Source: an uncultured Eubacterium sp. (GTDB lineage: Bacteria > Bacillota > Clostridia > Lachnospirales > Lachnospiraceae). Taken from it: a stretch of 38,234 bases of DNA. The stretch lies in contig CAKRDZ010000030.1 in assembly GCA_934316845.1 (NCBI GenBank), forward strand, positions 1 through 38,234, in the 5' to 3' direction. How positions within the stretch are numbered: position 1 is the stretch's first letter; each line of letters starts with the position of its first letter. The position numbers and the translations under genes were made by a program. Positions 14,301 to 22,687 of this stretch are shown here, piece by piece. The notes under the pieces are model-generated. The model was not told the DNA's origin. It saw only the letters and a program-made list of their open reading frames with translations, and ran no database searches.

Positions 14301-15788
14301 TTACATATCCTCCGTGTTCAATTTCACCGAAACTTTTTTCCCGGCTTTCTGAACCGTAAATTTAACAATACCTGATTTTTTCACAGAAACTTTTCCTTTA
14401 TTATTGATGGATGCGATTGCCGGATTGGAACTTTTCCATATTACAGTTTGTCCCAGACGAGCCGGATAAACGGTCGTCTTGAAGCGGGTTGTCCCATCTT
14501 TAGTAACCTTTTTCACTTTTACCCGGACAATCCGTTTTAACATATTTTGCACTTCATAGCGGCACGTCTTTTTATAAAGGCTTTCATAACTAAACAAAAT
14601 ATATCCATACACTTTTTCACTCCGGCGGATCTTGCTGATCTGACTCGCAATGATCTTATTATTTTTGCGCCAGCCACGGTCGGAGGCATCCTTCATTCCT
14701 CCACGATACAATGCCAGACCGATGTACATTGGGATATTTGCCTTGTTCAGACGTTTCCATTTGGAAAATCTTGTATCAAACATACGAACCGTCTTTTTGC
14801 CCACACGATAATTATTGGACCAGTAAATCTGCGGTGCTATATAATCGAGATATCCCGGCTCTTTCATCCATGTCTTCACATCTGCCCCCAGTGATTCACT
14901 GTATTCCACATTTCCGGCAGGACTGATTCCAAACAAAACATCCGGGTTCTTGGTTTTAATGCCTCGATAGATTGTCTGTACCATTTTATTTACATTGGCT
15001 TTCTTTTTCTTATTGGACAGGGACGCATATTTCTTGTATTGTTTGTGTCCGCTGCCCGGATAAAAGTAGTCGTCAAAATGGATGCCATCGACATCGTAAT
15101 TGTCAATCACTTCCCGTACTGCCAATTGAATCCTGCTTGTTGTAGATTTCTTTGCCGGATCATAAATTTTCTTTTGCGTAATACGATATGGGTTCATCCA
15201 TGCGTGAAATTTAAGTCCATATTTATGTGCACTTGTTACCAGAATCTCCAAAGGATCGTAATCCGGACATTTTTTTCCCATATAAGTACTAAACTTAAAA
15301 TGTTCCGATGGCCAGATTGCATCATCAAACGCTCTTACATGGAAAAATACCGCATTGCACCCATTTTCTTTAATCTTCTTAAATAATTTGTCTGCATTTT
15401 TACGAAATGTCTTCTCGGATTTATTTTTTAAACCTGCTTTTTCATATTCATAAAAAGCAACCCACACACCACGCATCTCTTCCTTGACTGGAGCCGGTGT
15501 GATAACCGGTGCCGGGACTGCTGTTGCCGATGGGGTTGGCGTTGGCACAGGACTTACTGGCGGCGTTACCGTTATGAGCGGTGTCTCTACCCCTCCCGTC
15601 TCAATCTGTGGTCTCATCGTCGGTCCCATCCACGTATTTGCCGGCGTCGGAGACGGCGATACAACCGCCGATGTTGCAGCCGGAAATTCTGCCGCTGCGA
15701 CGCTTTGTTCCCTATCACCTATATTAACGATACTGATCATGACTGCGATAATTAGAAAAGCAGCAATCCTCTTATTATAATGTTTCAC
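14301..15788 (-). CDS. Secreted GHL10 (DUF187) glycosidase-like protein with Big2 domain
   Basis: A 495-residue exported protein. A signal peptide or anchor (1-33) is followed by a proline/threonine-rich spacer (35-100), a GHL10/DUF187 barrel (about 105-410) with EMRGVWVAFYEYE and VDGIHFDDYFYPGSGH, and a C-terminal Big2-like domain (about 420-495, WKSSNPAIASINNKGKVSV). GHL10 proteins (the B. subtilis relative is YngK) are presumed to cleave a glycan of the wall, but the substrate is not settled. Translation starts with GTG, nine bases after AGGAG, 19 bases after the DUF5662 stop. Both aspartates of the HFDD motif are present, so the barrel may be active. Confidence 0.9.
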   Translation of the reverse strand: MKHYNKRIAAFLIIAVMISIVNIGDREQSVAAAEFPAATSAVVSPSPTPANTWMGPTMRPQIETGGVETPLITVTPPVSPVPTPTPSATAVPAPVITPAPVKEEMRGVWVAFYEYEKAGLKNKSEKTFRKNADKLFKKIKENGCNAVFFHVRAFDDAIWPSEHFKFSTYMGKKCPDYDPLEILVTSAHKYGLKFHAWMNPYRITQKKIYDPAKKSTTSRIQLAVREVIDNYDVDGIHFDDYFYPGSGHKQYKKYASLSNKKKKANVNKMVQTIYRGIKTKNPDVLFGISPAGNVEYSESLGADVKTWMKEPGYLDYIAPQIYWSNNYRVGKKTVRMFDTRFSKWKRLNKANIPMYIGLALYRGGMKDASDRGWRKNNKIIASQISKIRRSEKVYGYILFSYESLYKKTCRYEVQNMLKRIVRVKVKKVTKDGTTRFKTTVYPARLGQTVIWKSSNPAIASINNKGKVSVKKSGIVKFTVQKAGKKVSVKLNTEDM

Positions 15789-15807
15789 CTTATGTCACTC
15801 CTATTAA

Positions 15808-16332
15808 TTAATATTCTTTTAAGTTTCGAATGTATGCAAACGTTTCTTTTTCACCTTTTTCTTCAAGCATTTTCAAAAGGGATTCAATCAATTCCGACGT
15901 CTCCGGATGGATCATTCGGCAATATTTCCCCTTTTCAAAATATTTCAAAGGCATATCTTCTGTGTATTCTTTTCCATAATATATCTTACTCGCTGCCACG
16001 CGGTCACAGAACATCTCTTTTACATAGCGAAGAGGCATCTTTACCGGCTCCTTATAACGCGTCTTTGGATTATAATCCTGCCAGTATTCAAAATGATGTT
16101 TATTCCGCCCCTGATGGTGCATCCAGGCAATCGAATATCCGTTTGTTTCCCGTTCCTCTGCGTTTGGACTGCGATCCCCCTGATAATACTTTGCCCCAGG
16201 AATAAATTCAGTCGGACTGTATTTTGACAAGTCATGCCGAAGCCCCTGCCACAAAATCCCCGCCTGCCAGCAGTGACGGATCACTTGATGGCGGTGTCTT
16301 GTTATCGTACAAAAATGTTTCCATGCTTTCAT
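15808..16332 (-). CDS. DUF5662 family protein
   Basis: A 174-residue soluble protein rich in histidine and tyrosine. It matches my memory of DUF5662: KHFCTITRHRHQVIRHCW, then GLRHDLSKYSPTEF, GYSIAWMHHQGRNKHHFEYW. The HD and HH clusters suggest an HD-domain-like metal site and possibly phosphohydrolase activity; this is inference. It is the first gene of the operon and has its own promoter. The ribosome site is weak (GGTGA before the ATG at 16332). No signal peptide. Confidence 0.82.
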   Translation of the reverse strand: MKAWKHFCTITRHRHQVIRHCWQAGILWQGLRHDLSKYSPTEFIPGAKYYQGDRSPNAEERETNGYSIAWMHHQGRNKHHFEYWQDYNPKTRYKEPVKMPLRYVKEMFCDRVAASKIYYGKEYTEDMPLKYFEKGKYCRMIHPETSELIESLLKMLEEKGEKETFAYIRNLKEY

Positions 16333-16416
16333 AGTTTCACCAAGTTTCTTTTTATTATCATTTCGTAACTATTCAGGATCAATGTATGGAAATCAATGAA
16401 TCGTTACATCATTTCT

Positions 16417-16445
16417 ATGATACCAAAGAACTATTTTTTTGGCAA
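16417..16445 (-). promoter_or_regulatory. Promoter of the DUF5662-GHL10-PAP2 operon
   Basis: On the minus strand TTGCCA (16445-16440) and TATCAT (16422-16417) are 17 bases apart, 84 bases before the ATG. It lies just after the terminator of the Big2 gene. Confidence 0.6.
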
Positions 16446-16456
16446 TAACAAAGCAC

Positions 16457-16497
16457 AAAAAAAAGAGAACCCTGACAGATTTTCTGCCAGGGCTCTC
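16457..16497 (-). terminator. Rho-independent terminator of the Big2 protein gene
   Basis: On the minus strand GAGAGCCCTGGCAG pairs with CTGTCAGGGTTCTC and is followed by eight T. It lies 46 bases after the stop at 16543. Confidence 0.92.
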
Positions 16498-16542
16498 ACA
16501 AATTCAATTTACTTTACCATAATCCGGACATCATTATCCAAA

Positions 16543-18744
16543 TTAATACCAATAATTACCTGCCTCTTCTGGAAGCATATTTCCTGTCAGTGTTACATTC
16601 ATTGCACCTGCAACGGTAAATGGAGCACAGGATACCTGCCATGCACGTTCACCAACACGATCTTCATAGTTTACATAAGACTGTACACCATCTTTATATG
16701 GTGATGTAGATACTTTGGTATAAGCATAAATGGTGTTGTTGTAAGAAATGTAGTTACCATTTACTGCATCTGCCACACCTGTTGCCGGCTGCATCTCATA
16801 AGAACCTTTTCTCAAATATGCAAACAGACTATAATCATCTCTGTCATACTGAAGATCATAAGTACGTCCCTCTGCATCAATGAAGTACGGTGTACTTACG
16901 GTTCTGTACGCTGCCGCAAACGCAATTGACGTATTAAATGTTACTTTATACAATGGTACATTGAAATCCTTTGTTGCAGGACCTGCAAAGTTATTTCCAA
17001 TACTCAGATCCATTCCCTCTGCAGATGTATAATAATCTCCTGGGATAACACGTACGCTATAGGTTCCGTCTGCCTTTGTAACAGCCTCAATATAATTTCT
17101 GTATCCATAAGCATCCCATTTTGTTGCACCAGAGACATCTGCCTGTTTCATACCTGCACCTGCTGCATCTTTTACCGAACCGGTTACTGTCACACCATCC
17201 GTTACTGTGATTGTGAATGGGAACTGTGCAGAAAGATTTTCTACATTTTTATCCTTTACTGTAAGAACTGCATTGTATGTTCCGGCTGGGATTGCTTCTC
17301 TCACATCGTTATTATATTGATCCTTCTTCACACTGTGTACACGGCCTTCTACAGTCATCGTATCAACAGCTGCCGGAAGTCCGGATACGGAGTATTCATA
17401 ACTGCCGGAACCACCGGAGATGCATGCCCATGAAGAAACGATATCGCTATTGATGAAATCGTATCCACTCTCTTCATCTTCTTTTGTCTCTGTGTTGTCT
17501 GGTGTGTAAGAAAGAACAGTTCTGCTCAATACGTTACCTACCAAAGTTTTTCTTGCACCTACATAGAATACATATTTCTTTGCAAATGTCTGGCCTTTTT
17601 CATCTACACCTTTCAATGTAGCTGTTGTACCGTTTTCAACATTGGCAAATACACCACGAACTTCAACGGATGTCTGGTCTTTATTAAAGTATGCCTTTAA
17701 TCCGGCAGGAAGATTTTCAACAGAGTATTTCATAGTACCTACACTGTCACGTCCACCAATATACCATTCATCACTGTAGCTTTCGCCCTGTTTTCCTTTT
17801 ACACGGTCAATCTCATCTTCTGCATAACCGTAACCGGCAATGCTTTCTACAAAGATCTCTTTTGTATTTTCACCTTTGAGTGCATTAATTGTTACTTTTA
17901 CAAAAGAATCTTCTGCGATACCGCTGTCCAAAATAACATCGTATGTTTTTCCGTTGTCATTTGTACGGACTTTCTGGATTTCAGCCGTGTTCACATAATT
18001 TCTTTTTTCAACATCTTTTGTCTGGATGTTAAAGTTCTCTTCTGTCAATCCGGCTTTCGGACTCGTAAGAGATACGGTAACAATACTTCTGTGTGGCACT
18101 TTAACATCAGCGATACCGGCACCTACATTAATTGTACAAGTTGCTTTTTTGTTGCTTCCGTCTGTTGTCTTTGCTGTAATCTTAACAGTACCTTCTGCTT
18201 TTGCTGTAACAACACCTTTAGAAGAAACTCTAGCCACTTTTTTGTTGTTTGTTGACCATACAACTTTGCTGCTTACATTTTTGCTAGGGCTTACCTTTGC
18301 TTTCAATGTAAGTTTTCCACCTACAGAAAGGGAAGCTGTTTTCTTATTCAATGTCAGTTTTTTAACAGCTGATTTTTTAACTACAACTCTGATCGTAGCT
18401 TTTTTCTTACTGTTTTTCTTAGAAATAACAGTAATCTTTGTTTTTCCGGGTTTTACACCTTTTACCTGTCCTTTTCCATTTACGGTTGCAATTTTCTTAT
18501 TCGCCGATTTAAAGCGTACTTTTTTGTTAGCCTTTTTATTTGGCGATACCTTTACCGTTGTAGTAAGTGAAACTTTTTTTCCTTTTGCTACATAAACAGT
18601 TTTGCCTGATGGCGCAGTAACTGTCACTTTTTTAACTTTAACTTTTTTAGCAGATGCTTCTTCCGGATTGACAACTGCTGTCATTCCCAAAACCATTGCT
18701 AAAGACAAAGTTCCAGCTAAAAAACTCTTTGTGAACTTTCTCAT
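16543..18744 (-). CDS. Large secreted protein with Big2 immunoglobulin-like domains
   Basis: A 733-residue exported protein with a signal peptide (about 1-32, ending EASAKK). Two lysine-rich Big2 domains follow (about 36-125 and 127-210; VRFKSANKKIATVNGKGQVK and VVWSTNNKKVARVSSKGVVT). The middle is unassigned, with two possible cadherin-like or putative-Ig repeats around 300-540. A CnaB/carboxypeptidase-regulatory-like domain (VTGSVKDAAGAGMKQADVSG onward) lies at about 540-610. There is no LPXTG motif or C-terminal anchor, so it may be free or held by charge. GGGGG precedes the ATG. It has its own promoter and strong terminator. Adhesion or matrix binding is plausible but unproven. Confidence 0.82.
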   Translation of the reverse strand: MRKFTKSFLAGTLSLAMVLGMTAVVNPEEASAKKVKVKKVTVTAPSGKTVYVAKGKKVSLTTTVKVSPNKKANKKVRFKSANKKIATVNGKGQVKGVKPGKTKITVISKKNSKKKATIRVVVKKSAVKKLTLNKKTASLSVGGKLTLKAKVSPSKNVSSKVVWSTNNKKVARVSSKGVVTAKAEGTVKITAKTTDGSNKKATCTINVGAGIADVKVPHRSIVTVSLTSPKAGLTEENFNIQTKDVEKRNYVNTAEIQKVRTNDNGKTYDVILDSGIAEDSFVKVTINALKGENTKEIFVESIAGYGYAEDEIDRVKGKQGESYSDEWYIGGRDSVGTMKYSVENLPAGLKAYFNKDQTSVEVRGVFANVENGTTATLKGVDEKGQTFAKKYVFYVGARKTLVGNVLSRTVLSYTPDNTETKEDEESGYDFINSDIVSSWACISGGSGSYEYSVSGLPAAVDTMTVEGRVHSVKKDQYNNDVREAIPAGTYNAVLTVKDKNVENLSAQFPFTITVTDGVTVTGSVKDAAGAGMKQADVSGATKWDAYGYRNYIEAVTKADGTYSVRVIPGDYYTSAEGMDLSIGNNFAGPATKDFNVPLYKVTFNTSIAFAAAYRTVSTPYFIDAEGRTYDLQYDRDDYSLFAYLRKGSYEMQPATGVADAVNGNYISYNNTIYAYTKVSTSPYKDGVQSYVNYEDRVGERAWQVSCAPFTVAGAMNVTLTGNMLPEEAGNYWY

Positions 18745-18790
18745 AATGAAGTTCCCCCTTATCTTTTATTTGTGGTTTCCCACATAGCAA

Positions 18791-18819
18791 AGTATAACAT
18801 GGGTGCTTGCTTTTTTCAA
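18791..18819 (-). promoter_or_regulatory. Promoter of the Big2 protein gene
   Basis: On the minus strand TTGAAA (18819-18814) and TATACT (18796-18791) are 17 bases apart, 46 bases before the ATG at 18744. Confidence 0.78.
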
Positions 18820-18862
18820 CCTTCATATTTTACAATTTTCTTAATATATCTTTTAAATATTT

Positions 18863-19420
18863 TTACATTTCGTACATAAATACGATCTGGCTGCGGACTT
18901 CCTCTGCTTTTTCTTCGGAAACCAGTCTGCGGATCAATTCAAATCCAAATTCCATAGAAGTTCCCAGGCCACGGCTCGTAATCACATTTCCATCCGTGAC
19001 AACCGGCTCAAAGACGACTTCTGCCCCGGTAAGCTTGTCTTCAAATCCCGGATAACAGGTCGCTCTTTTTCCTTCCAGGATTCCGCATTTTCCCAGTACC
19101 GACGGTGCTGCGCAGATAGCTGCAACAATCTTTCCATCACGGTTCATCTGTTTTAACGCTCCGGTCACGGCAACGTCAACACCAAGATTCATCGTTCCCG
19201 GCATGCCTCCCGGAATAATGATGGCATCCTCTTCCTTTAACTGGATTCTTGCTAATTTTGTATCCATTCCAACGGAAATCCCATGCGCTCCCGTCACGGT
19301 CATATCATCATTGATCGAGACAAGGCGGATATCTACCCCGGCGCGTTTTAACAGATCCACGGTCATAAGCGCTTCCACTTCTTCAAATCCATTTGCAAAT
19401 AACATTACTGCTTTTTTCAT
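18863..19420 (-). CDS. DJ-1/PfpI family protein
   Basis: A 185-residue cytoplasmic protein of the DJ-1/ThiJ/PfpI superfamily. It begins KKAVMLFANGFEEVEAL with the conserved Glu, and has IIPGGMPGT and the nucleophile elbow AAICAAPSVLG with its cysteine, then GKRATCYPG. This resembles YajL/DJ-1, involved in stress protection or deglycase-like chemistry, rather than the PfpI proteases. The ATG at 19420 lies eight bases after GGAGG; an earlier ATG at 19435 overlaps that site. It is the last gene of the murI operon, 18 bases after the rluA-like stop. No terminator is obvious after it. Confidence 0.9.
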   Translation of the reverse strand: MKKAVMLFANGFEEVEALMTVDLLKRAGVDIRLVSINDDMTVTGAHGISVGMDTKLARIQLKEEDAIIIPGGMPGTMNLGVDVAVTGALKQMNRDGKIVAAICAAPSVLGKCGILEGKRATCYPGFEDKLTGAEVVFEPVVTDGNVITSRGLGTSMEFGFELIRRLVSEEKAEEVRSQIVFMYEM

Positions 19421-19438
19421 ATTGCTTTCCTCCATGTT

Positions 19439-20383
19439 CTAATATTGTTTTAATTTTTCTATAATCTCAGCCGGAATGTTTTTTCCATAAAAGCATTCCG
19501 GCACCGGTGCGCAGAATGTCTTTCCTGAAATCCTTTCAAAAGGAGCCTCCAGTCCGGGAAACTGCAGTTCATACGCATGCAGCAGCTGCCACCGGATTCC
19601 GGGATGTGCCCCTCCGTATTTGGCATCCCCCGCCACCGGATGTCCCAGACTGCTGAGATGACTGCGGATCTGATGTGGTTTTCCCGTCATCAGATGAACC
19701 CGCAACAACGTCATTTCCTTGGTCGAAACAAGCGGTTCATAGCCGGTCTTGATATAACTGCTTCCCTTTTTCTCTTCTCTGCTTACCGTCACCTTATTCT
19801 TTTTTTCGTCTTTGAGCAGGTAGCCTTCTACTTCTTTTTTTTCTGTCATCCTGCCTTTTACAATGGCAAGATAATATTTTTCAACCTCACGCGTCCGAAA
19901 CAGCTCCGACATTTTCTGTAATGCCGCAAGCGTCTTCCCTGCCACAACAATGCCGCTCGTATTGCGGTCCAGGCGGTTACATATCCCCGGTGAAAATCCC
20001 GGTTCGCCTTTCACGTATTGTTGTACAAGTTCCACAAGACTCACATCCTGCGGCTTTGCCTTCTGAGACAAAAGTCCTGCCGGTTTATTGATCAAAAGGA
20101 TCTGGTCATCTTCATATATAATAGGAAAGTCGGCCTGATGCTTTCCTGTGTTTTCCGGGGAATCTCCACAGAATTTCTGCAGCGTTTCCTCGGAAAAGAA
20201 AAACACCACCGTATCCCCGGCATTTATTTTTTCATTTCCCTGCGCCTTTTTTCCATTCAACGTAATATTCTTTTTTCGAAGCATCTTGTATATAAAACTC
20301 TTCGTCGCTTCTTTTAAATATTTTTGTAAAAATTTGTCAAACCTTTGCCCGCCCTGATTACCACTGATCTCTATCTGCCGCAT
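19439..20383 (-). CDS. RluA-family pseudouridine synthase
   Basis: A 314-residue RNA-modifying enzyme. An N-terminal S4 RNA-binding domain (about 1-75, QRFDKFLQKYLKEATKSFIYK) precedes the RluA/RluC/RluD catalytic domain. The catalytic aspartate is in ICNRLDRNTSGIVVAGKT; the usual leading His of HRLD is Asn. The closing motif GKPHQIRSHLSSLGHPVAGD is intact. Such enzymes isomerise uridines in 23S rRNA; which positions cannot be told. AAAGG precedes the ATG by nine bases. It lies 17 bases after the membrane gene in the murI operon. Confidence 0.93.
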   Translation of the reverse strand: MRQIEISGNQGGQRFDKFLQKYLKEATKSFIYKMLRKKNITLNGKKAQGNEKINAGDTVVFFFSEETLQKFCGDSPENTGKHQADFPIIYEDDQILLINKPAGLLSQKAKPQDVSLVELVQQYVKGEPGFSPGICNRLDRNTSGIVVAGKTLAALQKMSELFRTREVEKYYLAIVKGRMTEKKEVEGYLLKDEKKNKVTVSREEKKGSSYIKTGYEPLVSTKEMTLLRVHLMTGKPHQIRSHLSSLGHPVAGDAKYGGAHPGIRWQLLHAYELQFPGLEAPFERISGKTFCAPVPECFYGKNIPAEIIEKLKQY

Positions 20384-20400
20384 GAATGCACACCTTTCTC

Positions 20401-20982
20401 TTAGACTGCAATGATATTCAGATCATGTACCACTTTTTCTTGTAAAGAAAGGTTGTCCTCCTTTTCTTCTGCATTTTGATTTCGTTTCAGCATTGCATAA
20501 AACGCCTCATCCGTATCCAGAAGCTGTACATGATATCCTCTTGCAGAGGCATTTATCGTATCTGAAAGATAGTTTTTTACATAATCTTCCTGTATCTTTT
20601 TCCCATCTTTTATCCCGTATAAATGATTTTTCATAACAATGACAAAATCCAGCGACATTACCTTTTCCGTAGAGGTAAACACATAATCCGTCAAAAGTAC
20701 CGCATTCTCCGGCAGTTCTTTTTTCATTGCTTCATAACGCTCTTTACTCACGGATCTGCGGGGCAGCATAAGCACCAGCGCGATGACTCTTTTCGCCGCC
20801 GGAAGAACCATAAGGATTCCCAGTACCGTAAATAAATTTGCCCGCGTCTTATGCACGGCAAGACCGATCAGAAATAATCCGACACCGATCAGCACATACA
20901 GCATAAGCATCGCAAACTGAAATTTCTTCTGCTTGTTAATATATCCAAATCCACATTTTGTTCCCTTCCATCGTTCCATCAT
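20401..20982 (-). CDS. Membrane protein of unknown function
   Basis: About 193 residues. Two hydrophobic segments in the first 80 residues (FAMLMLYVLIGVGLFLIGLA and NLFTVLGILMVLPAA) are followed by a soluble cytoplasmic region of about 115 residues with no motif I recognise. The ATG at 20982 lies eight bases after AAGGA; one at 20991 is possible. It sits between an M23 peptidase and a pseudouridine synthase in one operon. No function can be assigned. Confidence 0.72.
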   Translation of the reverse strand: MMERWKGTKCGFGYINKQKKFQFAMLMLYVLIGVGLFLIGLAVHKTRANLFTVLGILMVLPAAKRVIALVLMLPRRSVSKERYEAMKKELPENAVLLTDYVFTSTEKVMSLDFVIVMKNHLYGIKDGKKIQEDYVKNYLSDTINASARGYHVQLLDTDEAFYAMLKRNQNAEEKEDNLSLQEKVVHDLNIIAV

Positions 20983-21001
20983 GTATTCCATCCTTTTCTC
21001 T

Positions 21002-21799
21002 TTATTGCTCCAGCCATTTCAATATATAATAGGGATTTACACTTACTTCTTTTCCTCCAATATCGAGATAGATCCCAAAGTGCAGATGCACGTCAAATTT
21101 TCCTTTGGTTCCTTCTTTTCCATAGCCGGTATTTCCTACATAACCGATAATGTCTCCGGCTTTTACCGCATCTCCCACGGCAAGTCCCTTTTGATACGAA
21201 TCCAGATGCGCATAATACATATAAGCGCCATGCGTGCTCCGTATGCCAAGCCGGTAACCTCCAAGTTCGAGCCATCCCATCTTTTCGATTGTTCCGTCAC
21301 AGATGCTCACTGCCGGAAAATATCCGGGTTTATTGTTGGATGTCATGAGATCGACGCCTTCGTGTCTTCGGTTTCCCCCATAATTTCTTGCCATATTCCA
21401 GGAGTTTTCATAGGATACGGTCTCTCCATATGTGCCATCGTATCCCACCGGGAAACATTTCAGATCACTAAGTACCGTCGCATAAGCATCTTCCCATTCC
21501 GACAGAATTTCCTTCTCTAACTGCCAGGCAAAAAAACAGGGAACCTTTTCATAAGATCTCCGCTGTTCATAGTAGAGCTGGCGCAGCGCCAATTTCCTAT
21601 AATTGTCATTTTCTCCCTCGACCGGAATTTCAAATGACCGGAAATTCTCCTCTTTTTCCTCCAGCGGTACACTGGCCGCCGCCATCGCTCCGGTCAGGAT
21701 CCACCTTGTCTCTAACGGGATAACCAGCAGGATCAAAAGTATCACTGCCCATCTGATTCTCCCGGTTCTTTTTCCCGGATTCCGCTTAATATGCCTCAA
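21002..21799 (-). CDS. M23 (LytM-type) metallopeptidase, membrane anchored
   Basis: About 265 residues. A basic N terminus and one transmembrane segment (WAVILLILLVIPL) are followed by a linker and a C-terminal M23 domain. The zinc ligands are visible: HEGVD (H-x3-D) and HLHFG (the HxH motif), with YYAHLDSYQKGLAVGDAVKAG between them. M23 enzymes cut peptidoglycan cross-links at the outer face. The start is taken as TTG at 21799, after AGGTGG, overlapping the murI stop by 14 bases; upstream ATGs at 21826 and 21892 lack a ribosome site. It is coupled to murI, so wall synthesis and hydrolysis genes are cotranscribed. Confidence 0.88.
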   Translation of the reverse strand: MRHIKRNPGKRTGRIRWAVILLILLVIPLETRWILTGAMAAASVPLEEKEENFRSFEIPVEGENDNYRKLALRQLYYEQRRSYEKVPCFFAWQLEKEILSEWEDAYATVLSDLKCFPVGYDGTYGETVSYENSWNMARNYGGNRRHEGVDLMTSNNKPGYFPAVSICDGTIEKMGWLELGGYRLGIRSTHGAYMYYAHLDSYQKGLAVGDAVKAGDIIGYVGNTGYGKEGTKGKFDVHLHFGIYLDIGGKEVSVNPYYILKWLEQ

Positions 21800-22598
21800 T
21801 ATCCACCACCTCAGCTGAATTGACATGACAGGAAAGAACATCGTCCGCAAACGAGATAAATTTTTCCATGCCATCACTGACATAATAATCATATGTCGGT
21901 TCTTCGTCTTCTATGCTAAGTGTGTTAAGCAGATTATTTTCCGCCAAAAGCAGTTTTAACGATTTGGCTGTCTCATAGGCAGGATTTACCAGTTTCACAT
22001 TTTCACCGACTTCCCTGCCGATCGTCCGTTTTAACAATGGATAATGCGTACAGCCAAGAATGAGTGAATCGATATCGTACTCCTTAAATTCATGCAGATA
22101 TCTTCCCGCGATATCTTCGGTCACACGGTCTTCCCAAAGACCTTCTTCGACCAACGGTACAAAAAGCGGACACGCCTTGCTTACTACCGTGATCTCCGGA
22201 TTGATCTTGTGAAGATATTTGCTGTAGACTCCGCTTTTTATCGTACTCTCTGTACCTATGATCCCGATATTATTCGTACGTGTCGTATTGGCTGCCATGA
22301 TTGCACCCGGTTCTACCACTCCGATGATCGGAATATCAATATCGGCGCGGATCTCATCCAGTGCAAGAGCACTGGCGGTATTGCAGGCTACTACAATTGC
22401 TTTTACCTGTTTGGTCTGCAAAAAACGTACGATCTGTTTACTATATTTGCAAACGGTCTTTTGGGATTTACTTCCATAAGGCACTCTCGCCGTATCTCCA
22501 AAATAAACCAGATTTTCCGCAGGAAGCTGGCGCATTATTTCTTTTACAACCGTCAGTCCGCCTACGCCGGAGTCAAACACTCCTATCGGTGCGTTCAT
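21786..22598 (-). CDS. murI: Glutamate racemase
   Basis: A 270-residue cytoplasmic enzyme that converts L- to D-glutamate for the peptidoglycan stem peptide. It starts PIGVFDSGVGGLTVVKE, and has YFGDTARVPYG, the first catalytic cysteine in VACNTASA and the second in LGCTHYPLL, all as expected. The ATG at 22598 lies nine bases after GGAGG; one at 22607 abuts the ribosome site. It is the first gene of an operon with the M23 peptidase, a membrane protein, the pseudouridine synthase and the DJ-1 protein. The promoter lies just upstream across the end of the RND gene. Confidence 0.97.
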   Translation of the reverse strand: MNAPIGVFDSGVGGLTVVKEIMRQLPAENLVYFGDTARVPYGSKSQKTVCKYSKQIVRFLQTKQVKAIVVACNTASALALDEIRADIDIPIIGVVEPGAIMAANTTRTNNIGIIGTESTIKSGVYSKYLHKINPEITVVSKACPLFVPLVEEGLWEDRVTEDIAGRYLHEFKEYDIDSLILGCTHYPLLKRTIGREVGENVKLVNPAYETAKSLKLLLAENNLLNTLSIEDEEPTYDYYVSDGMEKFISFADDVLSCHVNSAEVVDIEAY

Positions 22599-22618
22599 AT
22601 CATCCATCCTCCAATCTT

Positions 22619-22653
22619 CAAAAAGGTCATGATAAAAACGGATATCATGACCT
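22619..22653 (-). terminator. Terminator of the RND gene, also 5' hairpin of the murI transcript
   Basis: On the minus strand AGGTCATGATA (22653-22643) pairs perfectly with TATCATGACCT (22634-22624) and is followed by a short T tract. It lies between the RND stop (22688) and murI (22598), but downstream of the murI promoter. Confidence 0.82.
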
Positions 22654-22657
22654 CTTT

Positions 22658-22686
22658 ATTATATTCTTTTTCTATTTTAGTTGCAA
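22658..22686 (-). promoter_or_regulatory. Promoter of the murI operon
   Basis: On the minus strand TTGCAA (22686-22681) and TATAAT (22663-22658) are 17 bases apart. The -35 box lies directly after the RND stop codon. Transcription should begin near 22651-22653, at the first base of the terminator stem. Confidence 0.72.
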
Positions 22687-22687
22687 C

